NCBI GenBank assembly: GCA_000024525.1
Contig: CP001769.1
Span: 1,970,001 to 2,034,000 of the forward strand
Source of the DNA: Spirosoma linguale DSM 74
GTDB lineage: Bacteria > Bacteroidota > Bacteroidia > Cytophagales > Spirosomataceae
Direction of reading: 5' to 3'
Length of the DNA: 64,000 nucleotides
The notes under the pieces were generated by a model. That model did not search any database and was not told the origin of the DNA. It was given only the letters and a program-made list of their open reading frames with translations. The position numbers and the translations under genes are program-made. Of this stretch, positions 26,801 to 34,694 are shown piece after piece. Positions within the stretch are counted from its first letter, which is position 1. Every line of letters begins with the position of its first letter.

Positions 26801-26988
26801 TTGTCAAATGGTAACACGAGCGCATTGCCCGTCCTGGTTAACTCTTCCGAAGTTTGTTCAAGCAGTTGAGTAAACCGGTAGTTGACTCGTTCGCAGCGGA
26901 ATACAGTGGACTTTTGCTGACGTACAGGTCTGAGAAAGGCGACCCCATAGCGGGACCCTTCAAACCATAATTGAACGAGCTTTTTCAT
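23857..26988 (-). CDS. Multi-PAS sensor histidine kinase
   Basis: 1043 residues with no membrane helix. Several PAS/PAC domains in series (including phrases VNPALETLTGYQADELVGKR, LNPAWEEITGFSIAESLG and MNSAFERLSGISMAEL) precede the kinase core. The DHp motif is ASHQFRTPLTS with the phospho-accepting His at about residue 825, and the HATPase has N box LINLLANAFKFSS, SDKGIGVP and GTGLGLAICREYM. It is a cytoplasmic sensor, perhaps of redox, ligand or light, that passes phosphate to an unlinked regulator; no response regulator lies nearby. Confidence 0.92.
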   Translation of the reverse strand: MKKLVQLWFEGSRYGVAFLRPVRQQKSTVFRCERVNYRFTQLLEQTSEELTRTGNALVLPFDKADDLSGQLEAVLKDGDPRQGNYYLHKANRWVSLTILRMGRQLVLQVSESDKVSIADHYHGIGGPVNADQPNDLIELNQLLQAVVDSSPAGLSLLRPIYEDGQITDFRYLITNPQNSLITGCSQQTMLEKSLLTLFPHLLTNGIFAKLVDVVCTNVTLHFEMLDDIRNSQRWGSFTLLRVGGDVLFTIQDITRLKRTEADLRQANLNLEQRIAERTADLRQLSAFQQAILTYAGLGISATDSQGVIQLVNPALETLTGYQADELVGKRTPGFLREPSVHHRQVDQLRPLLDDQSLTDENTVMAYAKQYGFIRRENLIQTKSGQIIPVLSTVSGLYDDQNTLLGFVDIVTDISSLKSIEEALTKTQHRTDLAIKAGKLGIWEWNLLTDELILDEHFYAYFSFFEKGCLKHINDFLSLIHKADLALVNQTIESVRQGKSIADLSFRVYKPDTQTTYYLKVDGIRFEGEYDSVRRMIGVVIDQTSQRQAEHSLQESELRYRSLVDNLKEAVFQTDTFGMWTYLNPAWEEITGFSIAESLGTSFLEYVFPEDQKRNLELFEPLMARQKSYCRHEIRYVSKAGGYRWIEVFARVTVNEDNELTGTTGTLTDITERKLAEEALRESEQRFRAIAENLDELFWIRDSENLDVLYMNSAFERLSGISMAELYQNPRALLSIVPEEDQPLLIQAFRQPEPGTDFQFRARHQDGSLRYFHVRLFTMERGYGKQSGRIGVGTDITNVVENKRLLSESLEKERSLNTLKSQFISIASHQFRTPLTSIQSSIDLIQYYISKNNEFPFNNIIQKYTGQISQQITFLEELIMDTLTLSKLEEGKVQVNLQKTDLKTFIQDVIVSTFSNQADGRSVQQAMIGEPMAVWVDTKLMSHVLINLLANAFKFSSADPLLTVRYTPGSVFISVSDKGIGVPAHELPNLFSKFFRASNARQINGTGLGLAICREYMHLQQGHIEVNSEVGVGTTFTITIPIQN

Positions 26989-27720
26989 GTAGCAGATTGC
27001 ATTGGTGGGGTATAGTTACGTAAGCAGAGCTTGAGCTAGCTCCCAAACCTGAATAAGTCTTGATCATACCCTGTCAGAGGGACGTTCTGTATGGCAAGCA
27101 AAGACAATCTTGTAATGACAAAGAAAGTGTAACTGCCTGGATGAATCGGGCTTTGGAGGGAGACCGTTTTGTAAAGCTGACACTATTTGAGCAATGCTAT
27201 CATTGAATTAGTATGGTAATTTATAACCAGTAACATTTTGTTGTTGATTTTGGTAAAAATACGAATAATTATCCTAAAATGAATATATAAAATTTTAAAC
27301 TTATATAAGAATGATATTATTTTGTTTTGTTTTTCATGAAATTTTTAATACAATATTTTGGATTTGGGAATATATGTAAATAGAGCGCCACGTGACATAG
27401 TATAAGAAATTGCTTATATATACGAGGGGTATTTTTGAACTAGTCTGCCTTATGGGCCGCTCCAGAGAGAACTGACAGCATAGCAGTCTTGTATTAGCCT
27501 CAGTTGAGGCAAGAGCTGGTAAACGATGTTTAAAAAAAGAAAAAACGCCCTCAATCCTCAGGGAGAAGGCGTTTTTTGCTGTATTTTGAATACAACCTGA
27601 ATTGAAAAAAGCAATTTTGAGTGCCACCTAAGCAGCAGGTGAAACAAAATTGGCAAATAAAAAGATAAAATACAACTATTTTGATAAAATTAAAGATGTA
27701 GGCAGGTGGCTTACGGCTAA
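26989..27720. other. Long AT-rich intergenic region
   Basis: About 730 bases, strongly AT-rich between 27180 and 27420. It holds a terminator at 27537-27577 and presumably the histidine kinase promoter. The 97-codon frame at 27334-27627 (minus strand) runs through the terminator and has no family resemblance, so it is not called. No RNA gene was recognised. Confidence 0.5.
27537..27577. terminator. Terminator hairpin in the long intergenic region
   Basis: Outer stem AAAAACGCC / GGCGTTTTT and inner stem CCCT / AGGG with T-run on one side and A-run on the other. No gene is seen ending into it, so it may mark an unrecognised small transcript. Confidence 0.65.
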
Positions 27721-28464
27721 TTAATTCATCTCGAAAACGACTTTCACGGAAGCCGTAATCCGAAACGTTTGGGAAATTGTCGAGACGGGGCGGTTGACTT
27801 CCATGTTGTAGGAGTTCATGTACATGTTGTTCTGGTTAGTTCGTATATAGCCAATAGCTTCTGTTTCTTCTATATCACCCATTCGGACAATTCGTTTGAT
27901 CGTTCGGGAGGCTGCTTTAGCCATTCGTTCGGCCTTTTCTTTAGCTCTTGCAACGGCCACATCGGATAAGCGAAGTTCAATGTCGCGCTGGTTACTCACC
28001 GAAAAAGAAGAGGATAAGTCGATAAAGCCATCGGAAGCCAACCGCTGCTGCACCAGTGCATATCGTTTCAGGTCGTCGAACTTAATGGCTACCCGTTGAA
28101 AGCCCTTGAATTTCTCAACTGGCTGTCCCATGCCGCCACCGCCCATGGAAAAGTCGCGTTCCTTGCGAATCATCAGCTGCAAAATCTGGATATCTTTCGT
28201 GGGCACTTTGAGTTCGTTCAGCAGAGACGCTAACCGCTCCCGACCTGCTTTATGCTGTTCGTAGACCAGAGTAATGTCTTTTTCATCGCTGTACGTCAGA
28301 TTTACGTTCAGCGTAGCCTGGTCGGCCGTTACTTCTTCGAAAGCATCGCCTAATATCGTCAAATGATTGTCGGTCGATTGAGCAATGCCTGTTGATAAGC
28401 CCAGAAATAAGCTAATAACTAACAGACCGGTTTTAATGATGCGGGATTCATGCATTGTGCGCAT
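27721..28464 (-). CDS. SIMPL domain (DUF541) exported protein
   Basis: 247 residues from the ATG at 28464 (MRTMHESR); an ATG nine bases later is also possible, and the longer frame to 28503 adds residues before the signal peptide. The signal ends near GLSTGIAQ. The SIMPL/DUF541 fold covers the rest: ILGDAFEEVTADQATLNVNL at the start, then a long helix (VAVARAKEKAERMAKAASRT) and VSTISQTFRITASVKVVFEM at the end. The GGGGMG loop in the middle is a local insertion. SIMPL proteins are periplasmic or outer-membrane factors linked to stress, mechanism unknown. Confidence 0.85.
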   Translation of the reverse strand: MRTMHESRIIKTGLLVISLFLGLSTGIAQSTDNHLTILGDAFEEVTADQATLNVNLTYSDEKDITLVYEQHKAGRERLASLLNELKVPTKDIQILQLMIRKERDFSMGGGGMGQPVEKFKGFQRVAIKFDDLKRYALVQQRLASDGFIDLSSSFSVSNQRDIELRLSDVAVARAKEKAERMAKAASRTIKRIVRMGDIEETEAIGYIRTNQNNMYMNSYNMEVNRPVSTISQTFRITASVKVVFEMN

Positions 28465-28560
28465 AGGAAGGAAAGTTGAGTTGAAAAAATTGGTTAAATC
28501 CAAAGGTGTGTTAACGAACGTACTGATTCAGAATACTATCATTCGGTTGGAAGAATACCA

Positions 28561-28596
28561 CCCGTTCAGAAAGAAGTTAATGCCTTTCTGAACGGG
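28561..28596. terminator. 13-bp hairpin between the SIMPL and CDF genes
   Basis: Arms 28561-28573 and 28584-28596 (CCCGTTCAGAAAG / CTTTCTGAACGGG) are perfect, with a 10-nt loop, downstream of the CDF gene on the minus strand. Confidence 0.65.
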
Positions 28597-28620
28597 AAAT
28601 GCAAGGTAACGGTAGGCCGA

Positions 28621-29616
28621 TCAGATTAACGTAACAAAGTGCTTCTGATTCAAGGGCAGGTTTTCGGGGTTCCAGTCAATATCATTGACGAAGGCAAAAG
28701 CGCGTACGGGGCAATCGGCAACCCGGCAGTAGTGACAACACTCTTTTTCGCATGGATCGGTATGAACAAAAATCTCAACTTCGGCCCGGAAACCGTCTTT
28801 GAGGGTATCTTCAAAATGATGTACCTCTTCGTGTACCTGCGTAAGGGTCCAGTAATAAGGTAGGGTGAGGTGGCAGTCGATATGCAGATCGGCCCCGTAT
28901 TTCTGAACCCGCAGGTTATGCACGTCGATCCAGTTGCGGTCTTTATGAACATTCAGGAGCGTAACCACCCGGTGTAGCGTCGGCACATCGGCTTCGTCCA
29001 TAAGCCGCGCTACCGACTGGCGGGTAATCTGAAAACCGTTGTAGATAATGACAATGGATAGTATAACGGAAAGAACACTGTCGATCCAGTGTTTGCCGGT
29101 GTAACTCACCAGCGCAACGCCCGCCATAACGACAATACTGCTGAACGTATCGGTGAGCAGGTGTTTACCGTCTGCGGTGAGGGCTGCCGAATCCGTTTGG
29201 GTTCCCGACCGAATGAGCATCCAGCCAACAAAGGCGTTGGCTACCGCCGTAATACCAATCAGGGCAAATCCCCAATCCAGGTTAGTAAGCTCCTTGGGCT
29301 CGAAAAAGCTCAGAATTGCCTGCCAGACGATCACTAAACCAGCCGACAGAATCATGGCTCCTTCAAAGCCCGAAGACAAAAACTCGATTTTGCCATGCCC
29401 ATAGGGATGGTTCAGGTCACGCGGCTGCCCGGCCAGGTAGATGCTGTAAAACGCAAAACCACTGGCAATAACGTTAACAATCGACTCAACGGCATCGCTC
29501 AGAATCGCTGTCGAATAGGTCAGAAAATAAGCCGTGAATTTAAGCGCCAGCAGAATAATGCTCAGTCCCAGCGAGATGCCCATCCAGCGGTATTTAGTTT
29601 GTTGGCTGGCGCTCAT
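28621..29616 (-). CDS. Cation diffusion facilitator transporter with Cys-rich tail
   Basis: 331 residues. Six membrane helices carry the CDF metal sites (ILSDAVESIVN in helix 2 and DGKHLLTDTFSS in helix 5), followed by the cytoplasmic dimerisation domain (VHNLRVQKYGADLHIDCHL). CDF proteins exchange Zn2+, Fe2+ or similar ions for protons. After the usual end of the family the protein continues with a cysteine/histidine-rich tail (HTDPCEKECCHYCRVADC, about 284-302), probably a metal-binding regulatory extension. Divergent from the Nudix gene by about 75 bp. Confidence 0.92.
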   Translation of the reverse strand: MSASQQTKYRWMGISLGLSIILLALKFTAYFLTYSTAILSDAVESIVNVIASGFAFYSIYLAGQPRDLNHPYGHGKIEFLSSGFEGAMILSAGLVIVWQAILSFFEPKELTNLDWGFALIGITAVANAFVGWMLIRSGTQTDSAALTADGKHLLTDTFSSIVVMAGVALVSYTGKHWIDSVLSVILSIVIIYNGFQITRQSVARLMDEADVPTLHRVVTLLNVHKDRNWIDVHNLRVQKYGADLHIDCHLTLPYYWTLTQVHEEVHHFEDTLKDGFRAEVEIFVHTDPCEKECCHYCRVADCPVRAFAFVNDIDWNPENLPLNQKHFVTLI

Positions 29617-29690
29617 GAAGCCTTATGGAGTAGATGATAGATACTGCAAAGCTAACAATTCGTATGGGTATTGTTCGTACTTTCGCCGAT

Positions 29691-30239
29691 ATGAAATCGA
29701 CTGAAAACCCCTGGCAGACGCTCAATTCATCCGTACCGTACGAAAACCCCTGGCTCTCAATACGGCACGAAGAGGTGATAACACCCGCCGGAACGCCCGG
29801 AATTTATGGCGTTGTCAGTTTTAAAAACAAAGCGGTTGGCGTGGTACCGATTGATGCCGATGGCAATACCTACCTGGTGGGACAGTACCGCTATGCGTTG
29901 AATGAATATTCGTGGGAAATCCCGGAAGGAGGCTCGCCTTTGGGTACTGTGCCCCTCGATTCTGCCAAGCGGGAACTCAAAGAAGAAACGGGCCTGGAAG
30001 CAAAAAAATGGACTGAAATAGCCAGGATTCACACGTCAAATTCGGCTACTGATGAAGAAGGGTTTTTGTATATAGCAGAAGACCTGACCGAGGGGGAACA
30101 TGCGCCCGAAGATACCGAAGACCTTCGTCTCTGGAAGCTGCCTCTGGCCGAAGCGATAGACATGGCTATGACCAGCCGGATTACCGACGCATTGAGTGTT
30201 AGTGCGCTCCTGATTGTTGCCCGGCTGCGGGGTATTTAA
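29691..30239 (+). CDS. Nudix hydrolase, ADP-ribose pyrophosphatase type
   Basis: 182 residues from the ATG at 29691; the frame stays open to 29634 but that part crosses the likely promoter. The sequence VGQYRYALNEYSWEIPEGGS leads into the Nudix box (residues about 80-101, core RELKEETG, with Thr at the first glutamate position). The QYR and EIPEG phrases are those of ADP-ribose/sugar-nucleotide pyrophosphatases (NUDT5/NudF group), which hydrolyse ADP-ribose to AMP and ribose 5-phosphate. Confidence 0.87.
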   Translation: MKSTENPWQTLNSSVPYENPWLSIRHEEVITPAGTPGIYGVVSFKNKAVGVVPIDADGNTYLVGQYRYALNEYSWEIPEGGSPLGTVPLDSAKRELKEETGLEAKKWTEIARIHTSNSATDEEGFLYIAEDLTEGEHAPEDTEDLRLWKLPLAEAIDMAMTSRITDALSVSALLIVARLRGI

Positions 30240-30343
30240 ACTTAGTTTGACGTTTGTGGTTTGTAAATTGATGTTCTGTAGCCAGTTGTCCGGCGCATCA
30301 ACTGAGTAGCCATAAACGACACACTTCAAACAATAGACTATCT

Positions 30344-30982
30344 GTGTTCTTACCAATTTTTTTCGGTTTCCTGGTTGGCGTTGCGCTTTGCCTGACATTT
30401 GGAACAGTGTTCTTCGCCTTGATCCAGAACAGCGTTGACAATGGGTTTCGCTCCGGTATGAAGATCGTTCTGGGCGTTATCACCGGTGATACGCTCTTTG
30501 TTCTGGCCGCCTTGCTGGGTACCGCCTTTATTCCGAAAGTACAGGGTTTTGAAAATATTATGGCGGCTGTCGGGGTAATATTCTTGGTGGCCATGGGGCT
30601 GGTCAATATTCTAAAAGGAACGCCCCGGCTGGCCTATCCGAAAACCAGCTTCGGTAATTTTGTTTATTATTTCACGACGGGTTTTTTTCTGAACGCGCTC
30701 AATCCTGTGAATTTTGTTTCGTGGGTTGCCATCGTGGCCTATATCCGTTCACATCTGCATTACTCCGAAATACAGCAGTATGGATTTATGATTGCCGCGC
30801 TGGTGGGGGTATTTGTGACCGAATCGGCGCTGGCTTATTATGCCAATCGGCTTAAACGGCTCTTTACCCCCCGTGTCGTTCTGATCTTTAACCGAACTAC
30901 CGGCGTGGTTTTTCTGATTGGAGCCGCCAACATCGCCTATACCCGTCTGCTGGAACCCCTGTCGAAGGCGTTGAATTGGTAG
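30344..30982 (+). CDS. LysE family exporter
   Basis: 212 residues from a GTG start; no in-frame ATG precedes it. Six hydrophobic segments and the family start FFGFLVGVALCLTFGTVFFALIQ, where LysE/RhtB proteins have the conserved G-x-x-x-G-P region, and TGFFLNALNPVNFVSWVA as the second half-signature. LysE proteins export amino acids or related compounds; the substrate is unknown. Confidence 0.85.
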   Translation: MFLPIFFGFLVGVALCLTFGTVFFALIQNSVDNGFRSGMKIVLGVITGDTLFVLAALLGTAFIPKVQGFENIMAAVGVIFLVAMGLVNILKGTPRLAYPKTSFGNFVYYFTTGFFLNALNPVNFVSWVAIVAYIRSHLHYSEIQQYGFMIAALVGVFVTESALAYYANRLKRLFTPRVVLIFNRTTGVVFLIGAANIAYTRLLEPLSKALNW

Positions 30983-31006
30983 AGGGGTAGTGAGTAATAG
31001 GAGTAA

Positions 31007-31076
31007 GGAGCGAGTAGTAGGCGGGTTGACCGGCATCAGCAATATTGTATGCGTTGGCTCTCCTACTACTCGCTCC
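31007..31076. repeat. Inverted repeat between lysE-like and GH3 genes
   Basis: Arms 31007-31021 and 31062-31076 (15 bp, GGAGCGAGTAGTAGG and complement) are perfect with a 40-nt spacer and imperfect outer pairing. It lies between convergent genes and probably terminates both. Confidence 0.6.
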
Positions 31077-31098
31077 TCGCTCTCAGTACTTATTTAAC

Positions 31099-32643
31099 TT
31101 ACGCTTTAGCCAAAAACGCTTCCCACTCGGCGATCATCCCTTTTTTCAGGACTCTGGGGAATTTGTTTTGACCGCCCATTTTACCACGGGCTTCCATCCA
31201 GTCATAAAAGGTTTTGGTGGGCAGTACCGTTACGCGGACGTCTTTTAAAGCATGCTTCCGCTCAACGGCATAGTCGTCGTTGAGTTCCTTGAGTTTGGCG
31301 TCGAGCCGATCGCGAAGGTCGTTGGCGTCGACGGTATCGTTGGTGCCTATGTACCAGTGGTGGGCAAATAATGTGTCATGGGCCACCCCGGCCACGGTAA
31401 ACTCACGGATCGAAATGTCCAGATCGTCGGAAACCATTTCAATTGCCTTGTTCATATTGTCGACCGACAGGTGTTCGCCACACATGCTCAGGAAGTGCTT
31501 GGTACGGCCCGTAATAACAATTTCGGCGCGTTGTTTATTAACAAACCGAATGGTGTCGCCAATCAAATAACGCCAGGTACCAGAGCAGGTTGAAATCAGA
31601 AGTGCGTATTCTCTGCCTTCCTCAACCTCATCAATCATCAGGGTTTCGGGCTTATCAATGAGTTCGCCATCGGCACTGAAGTTATGTTCGTTGAAGGGGA
31701 TAAATTCAAAGAACAGTCCGTTGTTCAGCACCAGTTGCATTCCCTCCGCATCGGGATGGGTTTGGTAAGCGATGAAGCCCTCCGAGGCCAGATACGTCTC
31801 GATGTACGTGATCGGGTGAGCCAGAAGCTTCTCGAACCCCTGGCGGTACGGTTCAAAAGATACGCCCCCGTGGCAGAATACCATCAGGTTCGGCCAGATG
31901 TCGTGGATGGTTTTGACGTTGTAACGGGCAATGATTTTTTCCATCAGCAACTGTATCCAGGCCGGTACACCCACCACATAGCCAATATCCCAACTAGCGG
32001 CCTGCTCCGTAATTTCGTCCAGTTTATGCGCCCAGTCGCGTTCCTGGGCAATGTCGCGGCCGGGCTTATAAAACCGCTCGAACCAGAGGGGAAGTTTGCT
32101 GGCGGTAATGCCGCTCAGGTCGCCTTCGTAGTGGCCTTCCCGAACGTTGAGGTCGGTACTGCCGCCGAGCATCAGACAGCCTTTTTCGTAAAGTGTTGAA
32201 GGCAGATTCTGGTATTTGCCGAGGGTTAAGATCTGGCGGATACTAGTTCGCTGGATGGCTTTCGACATTGCCTTCGTTACCGGAATGTACTTCGTTGCGG
32301 CTTCGGATGTGCCCGAGCTAAGGGCAAAGTATTTTACTTTTCCCGGCCATGTCACATCCGGATCGCCGGCCAGCGTTCGTTTCCACCAGCCATCAAACAT
32401 TTTGTTGTAGTCGTGGATGGGGACAAACTGCTTGTATTTTTGATAAAACTCCCGTTCGGTACCAAACTCGACCGAACGGAGCAGATCATCGAACTGATAG
32501 GTTTCGCCAAACTTCGTAAACTGTGCTTTTCGAATAAGCTTACGGAAGACCTTTCGCTGCTGACGAACGGCATTGAACTTCCGCAGCCGTACGACGTTCG
32601 ATAACCGAATGCCGTTTTTGAGCATACTACCTAGTAAAGCCAT
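31099..32643 (-). CDS. GH3 family acyl-adenylate synthetase-like protein
   Basis: 514 residues, the standard length of bacterial members of the GH3 (auxin-responsive promoter) family. The ATP-binding motif is YFALSSGTSEAATKYIPVT near residue 105-123; further conserved parts are the segment around YASEGFIAYQ-like ETYLASEGFIAYQTHPDAEG and YRTYLIGDT-like WRYLIGDTIRF. Plant GH3 enzymes join amino acids to hormone acids through adenylates; bacterial homologues are widespread in Bacteroidota, but their substrates are unknown. Confidence 0.9.
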   Translation of the reverse strand: MALLGSMLKNGIRLSNVVRLRKFNAVRQQRKVFRKLIRKAQFTKFGETYQFDDLLRSVEFGTEREFYQKYKQFVPIHDYNKMFDGWWKRTLAGDPDVTWPGKVKYFALSSGTSEAATKYIPVTKAMSKAIQRTSIRQILTLGKYQNLPSTLYEKGCLMLGGSTDLNVREGHYEGDLSGITASKLPLWFERFYKPGRDIAQERDWAHKLDEITEQAASWDIGYVVGVPAWIQLLMEKIIARYNVKTIHDIWPNLMVFCHGGVSFEPYRQGFEKLLAHPITYIETYLASEGFIAYQTHPDAEGMQLVLNNGLFFEFIPFNEHNFSADGELIDKPETLMIDEVEEGREYALLISTCSGTWRYLIGDTIRFVNKQRAEIVITGRTKHFLSMCGEHLSVDNMNKAIEMVSDDLDISIREFTVAGVAHDTLFAHHWYIGTNDTVDANDLRDRLDAKLKELNDDYAVERKHALKDVRVTVLPTKTFYDWMEARGKMGGQNKFPRVLKKGMIAEWEAFLAKA

Positions 32644-32739
32644 ATTTTGAATGATGAAGTATGCATGCCATCTGATGAATGATGTGTTAGGGCAGGGTCC
32701 TTTACACAGAATTCATCAGGTAGCATGCATCATTTATAA

Positions 32740-33516
32740 TTACATATCCCAGTCTTTGAGTGTGTCCACCATGGTATAGGCTGTCAGATCATACTTACAG
32801 GGTACAACAGACGTATAATTTTGTGACAGCGCGTACTCGTCGGTGTCTTCGGCATGGGTGTCGAAATTGACGAAATCGCCTGCCAGCCAGAAATAACGGC
32901 GGCCATGCGGGTCGCGTCGCTCATCGAAAACTTCCTGCCATTTGGCGTTGGCCTGCCGACAAATTTTAATTCCTTTCAGCGGTTCTGCAGTGCGGGCCGG
33001 AAAATTTACATTTAGGGCCGTACCCCGCTCCACTCCGCGTTCCAGCACATTCCGGGCAATCGCCAGGATATGCTCGTGAGTATGCGAGAAATCGGGGTTG
33101 TGGGTGAAGTCGCCAAGCGAGAAACCAATGGCCGGTATGCCCTCAATAGCGGCTTCGATAGCCGCCGACATCGTGCCCGAATAAAGGACGCTGATGGACG
33201 AATTGCTGCCGTGATTGATGCCGCTTACTACCAGATCGGGAGTACGGTCTTTCAGAACATGGTTTTTGGCCAGTTTAACGCAGTCGGCTGGTGTGCCGGA
33301 ACATTCGTAGGCGGGCACATCGCCAAAAATATCGGACGGGTAGAGCCGGATCGGATTGGCAATTGTAATGGCGTGCCCCATTCCCGATTGCGGGCTATTC
33401 GGTGCAACGACCACTACCGAACCGAGTTGCTTCATTAAGTCGACGAGTGTACGAATACCATGCGCCGTAATGCCGTCGTCGTTTGTAATTAAAATAAGTG
33501 GTTTGTGCTCAGACAT
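32740..33516 (-). CDS. surE: 5'/3'-nucleotidase SurE
   Basis: 258 residues. The metal site DD of ITNDDGITAHG (residues about 10-20) and N of APNSPQSGMGHAIT are in place, as are CSGTPADCVKLA and SGINHGSNSSISVLYSGTM. SurE removes phosphate from nucleoside 5' and 3' monophosphates and is linked to stationary-phase survival. It follows 96 bp before the GH3 gene on the same strand. Confidence 0.95.
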   Translation of the reverse strand: MSEHKPLILITNDDGITAHGIRTLVDLMKQLGSVVVVAPNSPQSGMGHAITIANPIRLYPSDIFGDVPAYECSGTPADCVKLAKNHVLKDRTPDLVVSGINHGSNSSISVLYSGTMSAAIEAAIEGIPAIGFSLGDFTHNPDFSHTHEHILAIARNVLERGVERGTALNVNFPARTAEPLKGIKICRQANAKWQEVFDERRDPHGRRYFWLAGDFVNFDTHAEDTDEYALSQNYTSVVPCKYDLTAYTMVDTLKDWDM

Positions 33517-33692
33517 AAAATCAGGGTTGTCAACGGTCAGGGGTCAATAAGCCATGTTGGTCAACGGCTTAAGTTTCCGGTCTGCCGTACTGCAATCGAT
33601 TAGCTGCTTTTCTACCGCTAAACTACGCAAATACGCTGTAAGGTCGGTATTGATTCTGGAAAGGGGAGCCGGATATACAGGCCAGGCCTCTG

Positions 33693-34538
33693 TCATATTT
33701 TGTGGCGCTTTTTAAACTGTAGCGGGTTTTCGCCGGTTACACGCCGGAAAATCTTGTTAAAATAGGACAGACTCTCGAAACCGCACGCAAAACAGGCTTC
33801 CGATACGGTATTATCTAACAGTAACAGTTTCTGCGCCTGACTGATTCGATATTGATTTAAAAACTGGGTAAATGTCAGACGGGTCATGCGTTTGAAATAT
33901 CGGCAAAAGGCAGCTTCCGTGAGGCTCGCAACCGTTGCCGCTTCGGAAATCGACAGTCGGCGGGTATAGTGTTCGGCAATGAATTGGTTAACGCGTTTGA
34001 GTCGCTGCTGTTCGTTAAGGTTGTAGGCACTGGCAACAGCTTCGCCCTGAAGGGGTGTATATTCCTGACTGGTTGCCAGCAGCTGGAAGATGCCCAGCAA
34101 CTGCATCAGGCGCTCGAAAGGAGGGAGGTTTGCCAGCTGATTAAGACGTTCGCCCACGCGTTGTTTGGTTTGTCCATAAAAGGAAATTCCCGACCGGGCG
34201 CGGGCAAACAGTTGGGTGATAGCGGCAAATTCCGGAGCCTGCCAGAGCACCTCGCCCAGAAAATTTTCCTTCAATTGCACAACAACTTTTGTGTGGTCTG
34301 TTTTAACCCCGTAATCAAAATTGAGGTGTGGAATATTCGGGCCAATAAAGACCAGGTCGCTGCCTTCGTAACGCGAAATATGATCGCCGACGTGCCGGGT
34401 GCCATTTGCGCCTTCGATATAAACGATTTCATATTCCGGATGGTAGTGCCAAAGGAAAACGTCGCTCAGATGGGGCGTTACCAGTATATGAAAGGAACTG
34501 TCGGTATCCGGGCTGATCTGCTCCAGAGTAACTTTCAT
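33693..34538 (-). CDS. AraC family regulator with cupin sensor domain
   Basis: 281 residues. The N-terminal part (about 1-100) is an AraC-type cupin (FLWHYHPEYEIVYIEGANGT, GPNIPHLNF). The C-terminal HTH pair (about 180-281) has RLSISEAATVASLTEAAFCR and the signature AQKLLLLDNTVSEACFACGF ... SYFNKIFRRVTGENPLQFKK. It is divergent from the PhyH-type dioxygenase gene across a gap of 156 bp, so it is the likely regulator of that gene; its ligand is unknown. Confidence 0.9.
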   Translation of the reverse strand: MKVTLEQISPDTDSSFHILVTPHLSDVFLWHYHPEYEIVYIEGANGTRHVGDHISRYEGSDLVFIGPNIPHLNFDYGVKTDHTKVVVQLKENFLGEVLWQAPEFAAITQLFARARSGISFYGQTKQRVGERLNQLANLPPFERLMQLLGIFQLLATSQEYTPLQGEAVASAYNLNEQQRLKRVNQFIAEHYTRRLSISEAATVASLTEAAFCRYFKRMTRLTFTQFLNQYRISQAQKLLLLDNTVSEACFACGFESLSYFNKIFRRVTGENPLQFKKRHKI

Positions 34539-34652
34539 AAATCAGTCTATTTTGCTGCTAAATGACATTAATTGGCTGAACATCTCAACTCAGGAGCAAT
34601 ATAGTGCAAAAAAGGGCCAGTTTTGTTTTAACAAATCCTGCTGCACACGCGC

Positions 34653-34660
34653 TACCTTTG
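34653..34660 (+). promoter_or_regulatory. -7 box of the PhyH-type gene
   Basis: TACCTTTG, an exact TAnnTTTG match, 35 bases before the ATG at 34695 and inside the region shared with the AraC gene. Confidence 0.5.
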
Positions 34661-34694
34661 AGTCAATAAAATCTCCTAAAAAGCCTATTGTCTC

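Noticed and set aside
27334..27627. 97-codon frame on the minus strand in the long intergenic gap
   Set aside because: It runs across a terminator hairpin, has an odd composition and no family resemblance, so it is probably not a gene.
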